A DNA stretch of 64,000 nt from Aeromonas bivalvium (lineage in GTDB: Bacteria; Pseudomonadota; Gammaproteobacteria; Enterobacterales; Aeromonadaceae): NCBI RefSeq assembly GCF_000819765.1, contig NZ_CDBT01000063.1, positions 1 to 64,000 of the forward strand, read 5' to 3'. The notes under the pieces are model-generated. The model did not search any database. It was not told the DNA's origin and saw only the letters and a program-made list of their open reading frames with translations. A program made the position numbers and the translations under genes. Positions 46,472 to 55,454 of this stretch are shown here, one piece after another; position 1 is the first letter of the stretch, and every line of letters begins with the position of its first letter.

Positions 46472-47848
46472 ATGCTTTCGGACGTTTCTCTGAAATGCAC
46501 CCCAGCGCCAGCGGGCATTGGGGCGCACCCTCATCTGTTATTGCTTCAGCCAGACTCTTCTGCCGGGGAAGAGGTGCTGGCCATGCTGGAGAGTTCGGGA
46601 TATCGGGTATCCAGGGTCGATTCGGCCAGACAGGCACGGGCCCGTCTGGAGGAAGAGAGAGTCGACCTGCTGTTGCTGGACGTGAGCACGCCCATCGACA
46701 ACCTCAAGGGATTTCTGGGCAAGCTGACCGACACCGACAGTGTCATCCTGGTCAACGAGCATCAGGGCCATCTGGCCGCCGAGGCCATGGGGGCCGGCGC
46801 CATCGATTACATCATCAAGCCATTCGCTCGCCAGCAGATGCTGGACGCCATCCGCTGCGCCCTGCGCCTGCGCCAGCCGATCCCGGATCTCATCGCAGAG
46901 TCCGGTGCCAGCCGTCAGGTGTTGCAGCTGGCTCGCCGGGCGGCCAAGACCCAGGCCACCATCCTCATCGGCGGTGAATCGGGTACCGGCAAGGAGCGAC
47001 TGGCACGCTACATCCACGACATGTCCCCCCGGGCAGACGGGCCCTTCGTCGCCATCAACTGCGCCGCCATCCCCGAGCCCATGATCGAGTCCATCCTGTT
47101 CGGTCACGCCAAGGGGGCCTTCACCGGGGCGAGCTCGGCCCAGCCCGGCAAGTTCGAGCAGGCCCAGGGCGGTACCCTGCTGCTTGACGAGATCTCCGAG
47201 TTGCCCCTGGCACTGCAGGCCAAGCTGCTGCGGGTATTGCAGGAGCGGCAGGTGGAGCGGCTGGGCAGCCATCAACTGATCAACCTGGATGTACGCATCA
47301 TTGCCGCCAGCAACAAGGACCTGCGTACCCAGGTGGGGGAAGGGCTGTTTCGCGAGGATCTCTTCTATCGCCTCGATGTCCTGCCCATGAGCTGGCCCGC
47401 CCTGCGGGACAGGCCGGGGGACATAGTGCCGCTGGCTGAATATTTCATCGCCCGTTATGCACCCAGGCAGGGCTACTGGCTGAGCCAGCAGGCGCGCCAG
47501 CAGCTGCTGAGCTACCGCTGGCCCGGCAATGTGCGTGAACTGGACAATGTCATCCAGCGGGCGCTCATCATGGCGCGAGGATTGCATATTCAGGCAATCG
47601 ATTTGATGTTGCCCGGTGGGGCAGGGGGAGCAGAGCAGGGCCAGCCAGAGCCGTTGTCGCCCCCGGACGGGCTGGTGGAGACCCGCCGCCACGCCGAGTT
47701 CCAGTTCGTATTGGAGACCCTGCGCCGTTTCAGCGGCCATCGCACCCGCACGGCCGAGGCCCTGGGCATGACGACCCGGGCCCTGCGCTACAAGTTGGCG
47801 GCGATGCGCGAGCAGGGCATAGACATTGAACTCCAGATTCAAAATTGA
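46472..47848 (+). CDS. lafK: Lateral flagellar sigma-54-dependent regulator LafK
   Basis: A bacterial enhancer-binding protein of 458 residues. Order: receiver-like domain (about 5-115), AAA+ domain with Walker [10 protein letters not shown], the sigma-54 contact loop GAFTGA and Walker B LLLDEIS, then a Fis-type HTH ([19 protein letters not shown]). The receiver keeps the phospho-acceptor-like LLLLDVSTP and the lysine of IIKPF, but its first acidic pair is replaced (LLLLQPD) and the switch Thr/Ser position reads VILVNEH. It may act unphosphorylated. A TTG at 46439 in frame is an alternative start. fliE follows 10 bp later. Confidence 0.92.
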   Translation: MLSDVSLKCTPAPAGIGAHPHLLLLQPDSSAGEEVLAMLESSGYRVSRVDSARQARARLEEERVDLLLLDVSTPIDNLKGFLGKLTDTDSVILVNEHQGHLAAEAMGAGAIDYIIKPFARQQMLDAIRCALRLRQPIPDLIAESGASRQVLQLARRAAKTQATILIGGESGTGKERLARYIHDMSPRADGPFVAINCAAIPEPMIESILFGHAKGAFTGASSAQPGKFEQAQGGTLLLDEISELPLALQAKLLRVLQERQVERLGSHQLINLDVRIIAASNKDLRTQVGEGLFREDLFYRLDVLPMSWPALRDRPGDIVPLAEYFIARYAPRQGYWLSQQARQQLLSYRWPGNVRELDNVIQRALIMARGLHIQAIDLMLPGGAGGAEQGQPEPLSPPDGLVETRRHAEFQFVLETLRRFSGHRTRTAEALGMTTRALRYKLAAMREQGIDIELQIQN

Positions 47849-47858
47849 GGGATAGCCA

Positions 47859-48185
47859 GTGAAGATTGAAATGATGTCGCAGCAGACCAGCCTGCTGCAA
47901 CAGATGCAGGAGATGACGCGGGTAACGCGCGAACTGCCCGAGATCGCGCCCCAGGGGGGACAGGAGGTCTCCTTTGGCAATGCCATGCGGGATGTGATCA
48001 ATCGGGTCAACGAGCAGCAGAACATCTCCTCCCGTCTGATGACGGCGGTCGATGCGGGTCAGAGCGATGACCTGGTCGGGGCCATGGTGGCCAGTCAGAA
48101 AGCCGGCCTCAGCTTCTCCGCCCTGATGCAGGTGCGCAACAAGCTGATGACAGGGTTTGACGACATCATGCGCATGCCGCTCTGA
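47859..48185 (+). CDS. fliE: Lateral flagellar hook-basal body protein FliE
   Basis: A 108-residue MS-ring/rod adaptor. The C-terminal SAGLSFSALMQVRNKLMTGFDDIMRMPL-type ending (residues about 81-108) is the family signature. The GTG at 47859 or the ATG at 47871 could be the start. It lies between lafK and fliF in one gene run. Confidence 0.9.
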   Translation: MKIEMMSQQTSLLQQMQEMTRVTRELPEIAPQGGQEVSFGNAMRDVINRVNEQQNISSRLMTAVDAGQSDDLVGAMVASQKAGLSFSALMQVRNKLMTGFDDIMRMPL

Positions 48186-48193
48186 GGTTACTG

Positions 48194-49936
48194 ATGACTG
48201 AACTGGTGAGTGGTTCGCAAGGGGAAACCCTGGGCGTGCAACAGCGTATGCGGGCGTGGCTCAAGAGCTGGCGCAGCCTGTCCCGTGACAACAAATCCAT
48301 CCTGACCATAGCCCTGCTGGCCGCCACGGTGGCGGGGACCATAGTGGTGATCCTCTGGACCGCCAGCAAGAACTACGTGCCCCTGTACGGCAAACAGGAA
48401 CTGTACGACACCGCCAACATCATGGAGATGCTGGAGAAGGAGCAGATCCCTTTCCGGCTCGAGAAGAGCTCGGGTCAGGTGCTGGTGCCGGAAAACCAGC
48501 TGGCCCACATCCGCATGGCCCTGGCGGCCCGCGGGGTGCGCGCCGCCATGCCATCCGGTCTCGAGGGATTGGATGCGGTGACGGGCCTTGGCACCAGCGA
48601 GTTCATGGAAGGGGCGCGCTATCGTCACGCCCTGGAAGGGGAGCTGGCGCGTACCATCATCTCCCTCAATGCGGTGCGCAGTGCCCGGGTGCACCTGGCC
48701 ATTCCCAAGCGCACCCTGTTCGTCGGCCGGGACGAAGAGAAGCCCAGCGCCTCCGTCATGCTGGACCTGCAACCGGGCCAGTCGATGGAAGCGGGCCAGG
48801 TCGAGGCCATCGCCAACCTGGTGGCCGGCAGCATCGCCGGCATGAAGCCGGGGGCCGTGACCATCATAGATCAGGCCGGCCAGCTGCTCAGCAGCGAGCT
48901 GGGGGACAAGATGGGCTTTGGCAAGCAGAGCGTGCAGCAGATGGAGTACGTGCGCAAGCTGGAGCACTACATCCGCCAGCGGGCCACCGACATGCTTCAT
49001 CCCATGCTGGGCAGCGGCAACTTCCGGGTGCAGATCGCCGCCGACGTCAACTTCAATGCGGTCGAGGAGACCCAGCAGCAGTTCGATCCCCAGGGCGTGG
49101 TCACCAAGGAGACCAGCAAGTCTGACAAGACGGTGGATGCCCTGGCGCTCGGGATCCCGGGTGCCCTCTCCAATCGCCCCCCCGAGACGGCCCCCCAGGC
49201 CGAGCAGGGAGGGGAAGGGGAGGCCAAGGCCGAACCTGCGCCCAGGAATGACAGCCGCACCGAGCGCGAGGAGACCAGTCGTCAGTACGAGAACAGCCGC
49301 ACCCTGGTGCACACCCGCTATCAGCAGGGTCGCCTCGAGCGGATGAACGTCTCCGTGCTGCTCAACGAACAGACGGCGCCGAAAGAGGGCTGGAACCAGG
49401 CCCAGCTTGGCCAGATCCGCCAGATGGTGGAGCGCGCTGTCGGTTTCGACTCGGGCCGTGGCGATCAGATCAGCCTGCAGGTGTTCAACTTCACCGACGA
49501 GGTGCTGGTAGCGCCCCCGGAATCCAGCTGGTGGGAAACCCCCTATTGGCAGGACTCCCTGCGTTACCTGGTCGGTGGCCTGCTGGGTCTGACCCTGGTC
49601 TTCTTCGGCATCCGTCCCCTGGTCAAGCACCTGGTGCGCACCCAGCAGCCGGTGGCCACCCCGAACGAGGAGGCCCAGCAAGAGCAGGAGCCGGAACCGG
49701 GCCTGGCGTTGCAGCGCCGGGGGGACGAGGCCCTGGCCGCGCCCCATGGCAAGGGGCTCATCCGTGCGGATGAGGAGCAGGAGCCCCATTTCGCCGCCCT
49801 GGATCTCGATGCTCTGCCCGAGCCCGGCTCCGAGCTTGAGGTTCAGCTGAAACACCTGCAACTGCTGGTGGACAAGGACACGGCCCGGGTGGCCGAGGTG
49901 GTGAAGGCATGGGTGAGCGGCAATGAGCAACGTTAA
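48194..49936 (+). CDS. fliF: Lateral flagellar MS-ring protein FliF
   Basis: A 580-residue protein with membrane helices at about 37-58 and 455-475 flanking the periplasmic ring-building domains (YVPLYGKQELYDTANIMEML, then RVHLAIPKRTLFVG). The C-terminal cytosolic tail binds FliG. It overlaps the fliG start by 14 bp. Confidence 0.96.
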   Translation: MTELVSGSQGETLGVQQRMRAWLKSWRSLSRDNKSILTIALLAATVAGTIVVILWTASKNYVPLYGKQELYDTANIMEMLEKEQIPFRLEKSSGQVLVPENQLAHIRMALAARGVRAAMPSGLEGLDAVTGLGTSEFMEGARYRHALEGELARTIISLNAVRSARVHLAIPKRTLFVGRDEEKPSASVMLDLQPGQSMEAGQVEAIANLVAGSIAGMKPGAVTIIDQAGQLLSSELGDKMGFGKQSVQQMEYVRKLEHYIRQRATDMLHPMLGSGNFRVQIAADVNFNAVEETQQQFDPQGVVTKETSKSDKTVDALALGIPGALSNRPPETAPQAEQGGEGEAKAEPAPRNDSRTEREETSRQYENSRTLVHTRYQQGRLERMNVSVLLNEQTAPKEGWNQAQLGQIRQMVERAVGFDSGRGDQISLQVFNFTDEVLVAPPESSWWETPYWQDSLRYLVGGLLGLTLVFFGIRPLVKHLVRTQQPVATPNEEAQQEQEPEPGLALQRRGDEALAAPHGKGLIRADEEQEPHFAALDLDALPEPGSELEVQLKHLQLLVDKDTARVAEVVKAWVSGNEQR

Positions 49937-50951
49937 TATGAACCAGAGCGCAGTAGACATCGACATAGACAATCTGGAGAAGGCCGCCATCCTGCTGCTC
50001 AGCATGGGCACGGAGGCGGCGGCCAAGGTGATGCAGAAGCTGTCGCGCGACGAGGTGCAGCGCCTCATCTCCAAGATGGCGGGCCTCTCCGGGGTCAGCT
50101 CCATCGAGGCGAAGTGGACCCTGCAGCAATTCTTCACCCAGTACCGGGAGCAGAGCGGCATCGCCAGCGCCTCCCGGGAGTACCTGGAGCAGACCCTGGA
50201 TCTGGCCCTGGGCCAGCGCCTCTCCCGCAGCCTGCTCGACAGCCTGTACGGGGACGTGATGAGCCAGGATATCCAGCGGCTGCAATGGGTCCCCGCCGAG
50301 GTGCTCGCCCGCTTCTTTCGCAACGAACACCCGCAGATGCAGGCGGTGCTGCTGGCCTTCCTGCCGCCCCAGACCGCCTCGGCCGTGCTCGATGCCCTGC
50401 CGGGCTCGCTCCACGACGACCTGCTGGTGCGGGTGGCCGGGCTCAACTCGGTGAGCGAACACGTGCTGGCGGAACTGCGTCTCACCCTGGATCGCTGCCT
50501 GGCCTATGTGGCGGATCAGTCCGGCGCCAAGGTCAACGGGGTGCGCCAGGTCGCCGACATCCTCAACCGTTATCAGGGCAACAAGGAGCAGATGCTCGCC
50601 CTGCTGCGGGAGCGCGATGGCGACATGGCCCTCGAGATAGAGAAGAACATGTTCGACTTCATGGCCCTGCGTCGCCAGAGCGACGACACCCTGCAGCGGC
50701 TGGTGCAGGAACTGCCCGCCGATCTGCTGGCGCTGGCGCTCAAGAACACCGAGGCCGGCTTTCGCAAGGTGGTGCTCGGTGCCATGCCCAAGCGGATGGC
50801 CCAGGCCCTCGAGGCCCAGATCCAGGATCAGGGCAGCGTCTCCCTGCGCAAGGTGGAACAGGCCCGCGACGAGGTGATGCAGCTGGTGCGCGAGCTGGTG
50901 GAACAGGGCGAGCTGGAGTTCCAGCTGTTCGAAGAGCCTACGGTCAACTGA
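49923..50951 (+). CDS. fliG: Lateral flagellar switch protein FliG
   Basis: A 342-residue FliG. NLEKAAILLLSMGTEAAAKVMQ at the start binds the FliF tail. The middle EHPQMQAVLLAFLPPQTAS and the C-terminal torque helix with charged residues (SLRKVEQARDEVMQLVREL) are typical. Confidence 0.96.
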   Translation: MSNVNMNQSAVDIDIDNLEKAAILLLSMGTEAAAKVMQKLSRDEVQRLISKMAGLSGVSSIEAKWTLQQFFTQYREQSGIASASREYLEQTLDLALGQRLSRSLLDSLYGDVMSQDIQRLQWVPAEVLARFFRNEHPQMQAVLLAFLPPQTASAVLDALPGSLHDDLLVRVAGLNSVSEHVLAELRLTLDRCLAYVADQSGAKVNGVRQVADILNRYQGNKEQMLALLRERDGDMALEIEKNMFDFMALRRQSDDTLQRLVQELPADLLALALKNTEAGFRKVVLGAMPKRMAQALEAQIQDQGSVSLRKVEQARDEVMQLVRELVEQGELEFQLFEEPTVN

Positions 50952-50963
50952 TGAGAGACGAGC

Positions 50964-51656
50964 ATGCCTAACAAGATGCGCAAGCTGGCTCCGGGGGCGA
51001 CCCGCCGCTACCGCTTTCCCCAGCTGGGACAGAGCGGGGAGGGGGCGCCGAGCGAGCAGGAAAGGTTCGAGTCAGGCTACCAGCAAGGGTTGGAGCAGGG
51101 CCAGGATCAGGGCTATCAGGAGGGTTACCAGCAGGGGCTCACCAGCGGCCTGATCGAAGGGGAGAGCCGCGGCCTGGCCCAGGGACAGGCCAGGGGGCTG
51201 GCCCAGGGCCTAGCGGAGGGACGCGCCTCGTTCGACGAGGCCATGCAGCCCTTCACCCGCTTGCAGCAACAGTGGGAGAGCCTGTGCCGGGCCCGCATGC
51301 TGCAACAGAAGCAGGTGCTGGCCCAGCTGGTGGAGCAGGTGGCGCGCCGGGTCATCCAGGCCGAGTTCACCCTCAATCCCCAGCAGGTGCTGAGTCAGGT
51401 GGAACAGGCGCTGGCCACCCTGCCCACTCAGCCCGAAGAGCTGACCATCTACCTCAGCGAGGGGGACAGGCGCCGCCTGGCCGAGCTGGGGGTCACCCAG
51501 TGCGCCGGCTGGCCGCTGCAACAGGATGGGGCCCTGGCCATCGGCGATGCCAGGCTGGAGACCCGGGCCGCGGTGATCGAGGTCAACACGGCGGAGCGGC
51601 TCGATGCCTGCCTGGACAAGATCAACAGCGCCCTGGATGCCAGCCTGAATGGATAG
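50964..51656 (+). CDS. fliH: Lateral flagellar export regulator FliH
   Basis: A 230-residue cytosolic protein that binds and restrains the ATPase FliI. Residues 34-90 form an unusually regular glycine- and glutamine-rich repeat (patterns such as GYQQGLEQGQDQGYQEGYQQ), the GxxxG helix track known in FliH. The C-terminal domain follows from about residue 100. Confidence 0.92.
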   Translation: MPNKMRKLAPGATRRYRFPQLGQSGEGAPSEQERFESGYQQGLEQGQDQGYQEGYQQGLTSGLIEGESRGLAQGQARGLAQGLAEGRASFDEAMQPFTRLQQQWESLCRARMLQQKQVLAQLVEQVARRVIQAEFTLNPQQVLSQVEQALATLPTQPEELTIYLSEGDRRRLAELGVTQCAGWPLQQDGALAIGDARLETRAAVIEVNTAERLDACLDKINSALDASLNG

Positions 51657-52983
51657 CCGGCTGCAACAGGCCCTCAGCTCGGCCCTGGATGACTTCGAGC
51701 CGGCCCCGGGCTTTCGCCACTACGGCCGGCTGGTGCGGGTGACCGGGCTCACCCTGGAGGTGGTGGGCTGCCAGCTGGTGATGGGACAGCGCTGTCGGGT
51801 CGACTGCGCCGGCGGCGCCACCCTGCTGGCCGAGGTGGTTGGCTTCAACCGCGACGTCTCCTATCTGATGCCGCTCCAACCCATGAGCGGCCTCTACGCC
51901 GGGGCCAGGGTGCTGCCCATCCCGGGGGAAGAAACCATACGGGTGGGAGATCACCTGCTGGGGCGGGTGCTCGACGGCCTGCTGCAACCCCTGGATGGCC
52001 GTCCCCTGGCCGAGGCGGGGGAGCGGGTCAGCCTGATGAGCTCGCCGCCCAACCCCCTGCTGCGTACCCCGGTGCGCGAGCCCCTCGATGTCGGGGTGCG
52101 GGCCATCAATGGTCTGCTCACCGTCGGCAAGGGGCAGCGGCTCGGCCTGTTCGCCGGCTCCGGTGTGGGCAAGAGCATGCTGCTTGGCATGATGACCCGC
52201 AACACCACGGCGCAGATAGTGGTGGTGGGCCTCATCGGCGAGCGGGGCCGCGAGGTACGCGAATTCATCGAACACAGCCTGGGCAGCGAAGGGCTGGCCC
52301 GGGCCGTGGTCATCGCCGCCCCGGCGGATCAATCCCCCCTGATGCGGCTGCGGGCGGCCCAGCTCTGCCATCGCATCGCCGAGTACTTTCGCGAGCAGGG
52401 GCAGGATGTGCTGCTGCTGATGGACTCCCTGACCCGTTATGCCCAGGCCCAGCGGGAGATTGCGCTGGCCATCGGCGAGCCGCCCGCCACCCGTGGCTAT
52501 CCGCCATCCGTGTTCAGCATGCTGACCCAGCTGGTGGAACGGGCGGGCAACGGCATGGCGCCGAACGGCAGCCTGAGCGCCTTCTATACGGTGCTGGCGG
52601 AAGGGGACGATCAGCAGGATCCCGTGGTGGATGCGGCGCGGGCCATCCTGGATGGTCACATAGTGCTGACCCGTCGTCTGGCGGAGGAGGGGCACTATCC
52701 GGCCATCGACATCGGCGCCTCGGTCAGCCGGGTCATGCCTCAGGTGGTGCCCGCCGAGTGGCAATCCCTGGCGGTGACCCTGCGCCAGCTGTGGGGACGC
52801 TACCAGCAGGTGCGCGAGCTGCTGCCCCTCGGTGGATACCAGGCGGGCGCCGATCCCCAGATGGATGAGGCGGTGCAGCGCTACCCGGCCATCGCGGCCC
52901 TGTTGCAGCAGGGCATTCATGAGGTCACCCCATTGGCCGATGCCCCCGCCGGCCTGCGTCAGGCCCTGGGTCGTCAGGGATAA
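51649..52983 (+). CDS. fliI: Lateral flagellar export ATPase FliI
   Basis: A 444-residue F1-beta-like ATPase. Walker A GLFAGSGVGKSML, Walker B LLLMDSLTRYAQAQ and GEPPATRGYPPSVF are the family landmarks. It overlaps the fliH stop by 8 bp. Confidence 0.97.
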   Translation: MDSRLQQALSSALDDFEPAPGFRHYGRLVRVTGLTLEVVGCQLVMGQRCRVDCAGGATLLAEVVGFNRDVSYLMPLQPMSGLYAGARVLPIPGEETIRVGDHLLGRVLDGLLQPLDGRPLAEAGERVSLMSSPPNPLLRTPVREPLDVGVRAINGLLTVGKGQRLGLFAGSGVGKSMLLGMMTRNTTAQIVVVGLIGERGREVREFIEHSLGSEGLARAVVIAAPADQSPLMRLRAAQLCHRIAEYFREQGQDVLLLMDSLTRYAQAQREIALAIGEPPATRGYPPSVFSMLTQLVERAGNGMAPNGSLSAFYTVLAEGDDQQDPVVDAARAILDGHIVLTRRLAEEGHYPAIDIGASVSRVMPQVVPAEWQSLAVTLRQLWGRYQQVRELLPLGGYQAGADPQMDEAVQRYPAIAALLQQGIHEVTPLADAPAGLRQALGRQG

Positions 52984-52992
52984 GGAGAAGCC

Positions 52993-53400
52993 ATGCTCAC
53001 TCGCTATCTGGGTTTGCAGCAAGGGGCGCTGGAGGAGATGGGCAAGGAGCGCCAGCGTCTGCGGGAGCTGGCCCGGCGCGAGGAGCAGCGGGCCTTGCAG
53101 CTGCAGGAGGTGATAGGCAACCTGGGCAAGGGGGGCGGGAGCTTTCACCCCTTGCTGCTGCAAAATCGCCAGCAGATGGATGGTCAGTTGCGCCGCCTGC
53201 TCTCCCATCAGGTGCAGCAGTCGACCCTGGCCCGGATCGATCTGGAGCGCCACGAGCAGCAATTGCGTCGGCAGTTCGGTCGGGTGAAGGGGCTGGAGGG
53301 GGTCCTGGCGCGGCGAGAGCTGGCAGACAGGCAGCAGAGGGAGGAGCAGGAGCAGCGTCAGCTCGATGAGCTCAGCAGCCAGCGCCACCGCGACCGCTGA
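52993..53400 (+). CDS. fliJ: Lateral flagellar export chaperone FliJ
   Basis: A 135-residue, almost wholly coiled-coil protein rich in R, E and Q, as expected for the FliJ stalk that sits in the FliI ring. Identified mainly by position after fliI and coiled-coil character. It converges with flgN, 8 bp away. Confidence 0.85.
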   Translation: MLTRYLGLQQGALEEMGKERQRLRELARREEQRALQLQEVIGNLGKGGGSFHPLLLQNRQQMDGQLRRLLSHQVQQSTLARIDLERHEQQLRRQFGRVKGLEGVLARRELADRQQREEQEQRQLDELSSQRHRDR

Positions 53401-53408
53401 GGGGCGGC

Positions 53409-53855
53409 TCAGGGCTCCTGGCCGTACTCCTGGGTCTGGCCGAGCAGGGTGTGCAGCGTCTCGATCTGCCCCGCCAGCAGGCGACCGTTGCGATCGTTTT
53501 GCTGCTGGCACTGACGCAGGCTGGCCTCCAGTTGCTGCCACTGGCCCGTCATGGTCTGGCGCAGGGGCTCGGGCAGGCGGGCTATCAGCTTCGCCATGCC
53601 CTGTTCATCCGGCGCCAGTCCCAGGGCTCCCAGATGCTGACAGCGCTGCTGGGCCTGCTGCTGTATCTGTTTCATCAATTCGGTCTGCTGCAGGTTGTGC
53701 TGGGTCAGCTCATCCACCTCGTGGGTCGCCAGCAGCAGGTGCTGGCGTTGCAGCATGGCCAGCAGATCGCCGTAGCGGCCGAGATCGCGCTGGATCCCGA
53801 GCAGCAGCTGCTTGACCCTCTGTCTGGCATCCAGGGGTCTGGTCTCCTGGTTCAT
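53409..53855 (-). CDS. flgN: Lateral flagellar chaperone FlgN
   Basis: A 148-residue helical protein of FlgN type, the export chaperone for hook-filament junction proteins FlgK and FlgL. ATHEVDELTQHNLQQTELMKQI is the most typical stretch. It overlaps the flgM stop by four bases. Weak sequence features, so the call leans on gene order. Confidence 0.82.
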   Translation of the reverse strand: MNQETRPLDARQRVKQLLLGIQRDLGRYGDLLAMLQRQHLLLATHEVDELTQHNLQQTELMKQIQQQAQQRCQHLGALGLAPDEQGMAKLIARLPEPLRQTMTGQWQQLEASLRQCQQQNDRNGRLLAGQIETLHTLLGQTQEYGQEP

Positions 53856-54124
53856 CGACGGTGCAGATCCAGGATGGCCTGGCTCAGTGCCGCCAGATCG
53901 AGGGTAAGCCGTCCCTCTCCGATGGCCTGGCGGATCTGCTCCACCTTGGCCATGTCGACATCCGGGGTGCTGGCCAGTTCGACCTTGGCGTGGGCCATGG
54001 TCTGGGCGGTGGCGCTGATCTGGCTCTCGCTCCCCTGGCGGCTCTGGGGAGCGGTCTGAACCGGCTCCTGTTTGCGCGGCAGCGGGCTCTGGATCTGGAC
54101 GGGGTCGGTACGGGTGATCTTCAT
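53852..54124 (-). CDS. flgM: Lateral flagellar anti-sigma-28 factor FlgM
   Basis: A 90-residue protein with a disordered N-half and a C-terminal FlgM helix motif VDMAKVEQIRQAIGEGRLTLD followed by LAALSQAILDL. It is expected to hold the lateral sigma-28 (LafS, outside this window) until hook completion. It is transcribed toward flgN. Confidence 0.9.
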   Translation of the reverse strand: MKITRTDPVQIQSPLPRKQEPVQTAPQSRQGSESQISATAQTMAHAKVELASTPDVDMAKVEQIRQAIGEGRLTLDLAALSQAILDLHRR

Positions 54125-54200
54125 GGGTACAATTCCTGATGGTCTGCTGACATAAAGCGACCGCCGCTTGCCAAAACTTGAATCGGCGGCGTCATCGGGT

Positions 54201-55007
54201 TCAAAATCGCGTCTCGACCTCCCCCCTGTTCAGCACCCAGGCCTGGATCACCCTGCCCGAGCTGCTGTTTTTCACCCTGATGCCATCGCCGATGGCGCCA
54301 TCTTCCAGGGCCTCGCCCCGGGTCGTGGCGGCAAACGCCCCCTGACCGGCCCGGATCAGCACCCCTTCCCCCTGACGCACCGCCCATTGCTTCTGCAGAT
54401 CCAGCTCGCCGATGAGCTGCCCCGTGCGCAGCCTGCGGCTGCTCTTCTGCTGGGTCAGCGAGACGCTGGCCGGGGTGAAGCCGCGCTGGATACGGCTCAC
54501 CTCCAGCTCCTTTGCCACCAGGTCATGGGCCCGGATGGGCTGGCCCTTGCCTATCTCTTTGGCCGTGACCCAGAGCGGCATGAAGACACGTACATCGACC
54601 CTGGCCCTCAGTTGCCACTGGGGCTCGGCGCAGCTGACCAGATAGGGGCGCCGCCCCCAGGGCTGGCGGTAGAGACCCCCTGCCTGCAGGTCGGGCGCCT
54701 GCAGGCAGGGGGGCAGGTGGCTCGCCGCCGGGGCGAGCCAGACCTCGCGCTCGACCCGGCTGGCCTGCCAGCCCTGCAATGCCAGATAGTCATCGAGCAG
54801 GCGGGCGGCATCTTGCTGCAGGCGCAGGGCCAGGGCCTCGACATCCAGGCGGGGCGGAGTCTGAGCCTGCCCGGGCAGTGACAGCGGCAGCAGCATCAGC
54901 ATGACACCCCACTTCCTGCCGGGAAACCCAGCTTCCCCTCGCCATGACGCCGGGGCGAGCCGGCGCGGCGTCAGGGGGCGATTGCGGTGCTTTTTCACGA
55001 TTGGCAT
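54201..55007 (-). CDS. flgA: Lateral flagellar P-ring assembly protein FlgA
   Basis: A periplasmic chaperone for FlgI, about 268 residues from the ATG at 55007. The SAF-like C-terminal domain (VTAKEIGKGQPIRAHDLVAKELE, then GVLIRAGQGAFAATTRGEALEDGAIGD) is diagnostic. The start is uncertain: the hydrophobic signal core MLMLLPLSLPGQAQ begins at 54902, and the longer form places an odd basic stretch before it. Divergent from flgB. Confidence 0.9.
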   Translation of the reverse strand: MPIVKKHRNRPLTPRRLAPASWRGEAGFPGRKWGVMLMLLPLSLPGQAQTPPRLDVEALALRLQQDAARLLDDYLALQGWQASRVEREVWLAPAASHLPPCLQAPDLQAGGLYRQPWGRRPYLVSCAEPQWQLRARVDVRVFMPLWVTAKEIGKGQPIRAHDLVAKELEVSRIQRGFTPASVSLTQQKSSRRLRTGQLIGELDLQKQWAVRQGEGVLIRAGQGAFAATTRGEALEDGAIGDGIRVKNSSSGRVIQAWVLNRGEVETRF

Positions 55008-55017
55008 GAGTCTTGAT
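55001..55017 (+). promoter_or_regulatory. Sigma-54 (-24/-12) promoter of flgB operon
   Basis: TTGGCATG-N4-TTGAT matches the TTGGCACG-N4-TTGCW consensus at all but two positions, including the GG at -24. It lies 46 bp upstream of flgB, the expected distance, and the activator LafK is encoded 8 kb upstream. Confidence 0.65.
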
Positions 55018-55062
55018 ATGGCCTGCACGGGTCTGACTATTTCGCTGACGAGAGGATGAAGC

Positions 55063-55452
55063 ATGAGTATCTCATTTGACAGTGCGCTGGGGGTACATCC
55101 TTATGCCCTGGATGTGCGGGCGGATCGGGCGCGTATCCTCGCCGGCAACCTGGCAAATGTGGATACCCCGGGCTATCTGGCCAGGGACGTGGACTATAAG
55201 AGCATCCTGGGGCGGGTTGCACAACAGGTGGCGGCCAAAGAAGAGGGCAGCGCCATCGCCACCGGCAATCTGCAGCAAGCGATGCAGCAGCCCCTCTACC
55301 GCATTCCCTATCAGGTCTCCATGGATGGCAACACGGCCGAACTCAGCGTCGAGCAGAGCAAGTTCGCCAACAACGCCACCGACTTTCAGACCAGCCTGAC
55401 CTTCCTCAATATGAAAATCACCGGGATCGCCAAGGCGATCGAGGGCCGCTAA
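55063..55452 (+). CDS. flgB: Lateral flagellar rod protein FlgB
   Basis: A 129-residue proximal rod protein. The N-terminal ILAGNLANVDTPGYLARDVD and a C-terminal TDFQTSLTFLNMKITGIAKAIEG are typical. GAGAGGA precedes the ATG. First gene of the flgB-L run. Confidence 0.96.
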   Translation: MSISFDSALGVHPYALDVRADRARILAGNLANVDTPGYLARDVDYKSILGRVAQQVAAKEEGSAIATGNLQQAMQQPLYRIPYQVSMDGNTAELSVEQSKFANNATDFQTSLTFLNMKITGIAKAIEGR

Positions 55453-55454
55453 TC

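Noticed and set aside
46366-46977. Frame upstream of lafK encoding SVLLIDDH, which resembles the start of a response-regulator receiver
   Set aside because: It was considered as a frameshifted lafK N-terminus. The lafK frame itself supplies a complete receiver-like domain, and the resemblance covers only a few residues.
51066-51240. Regular GQ-rich repeat in fliH, first suspected to be a low-complexity expansion
   Set aside because: Glycine-spaced helix tracks of this kind are a known property of FliH proteins.
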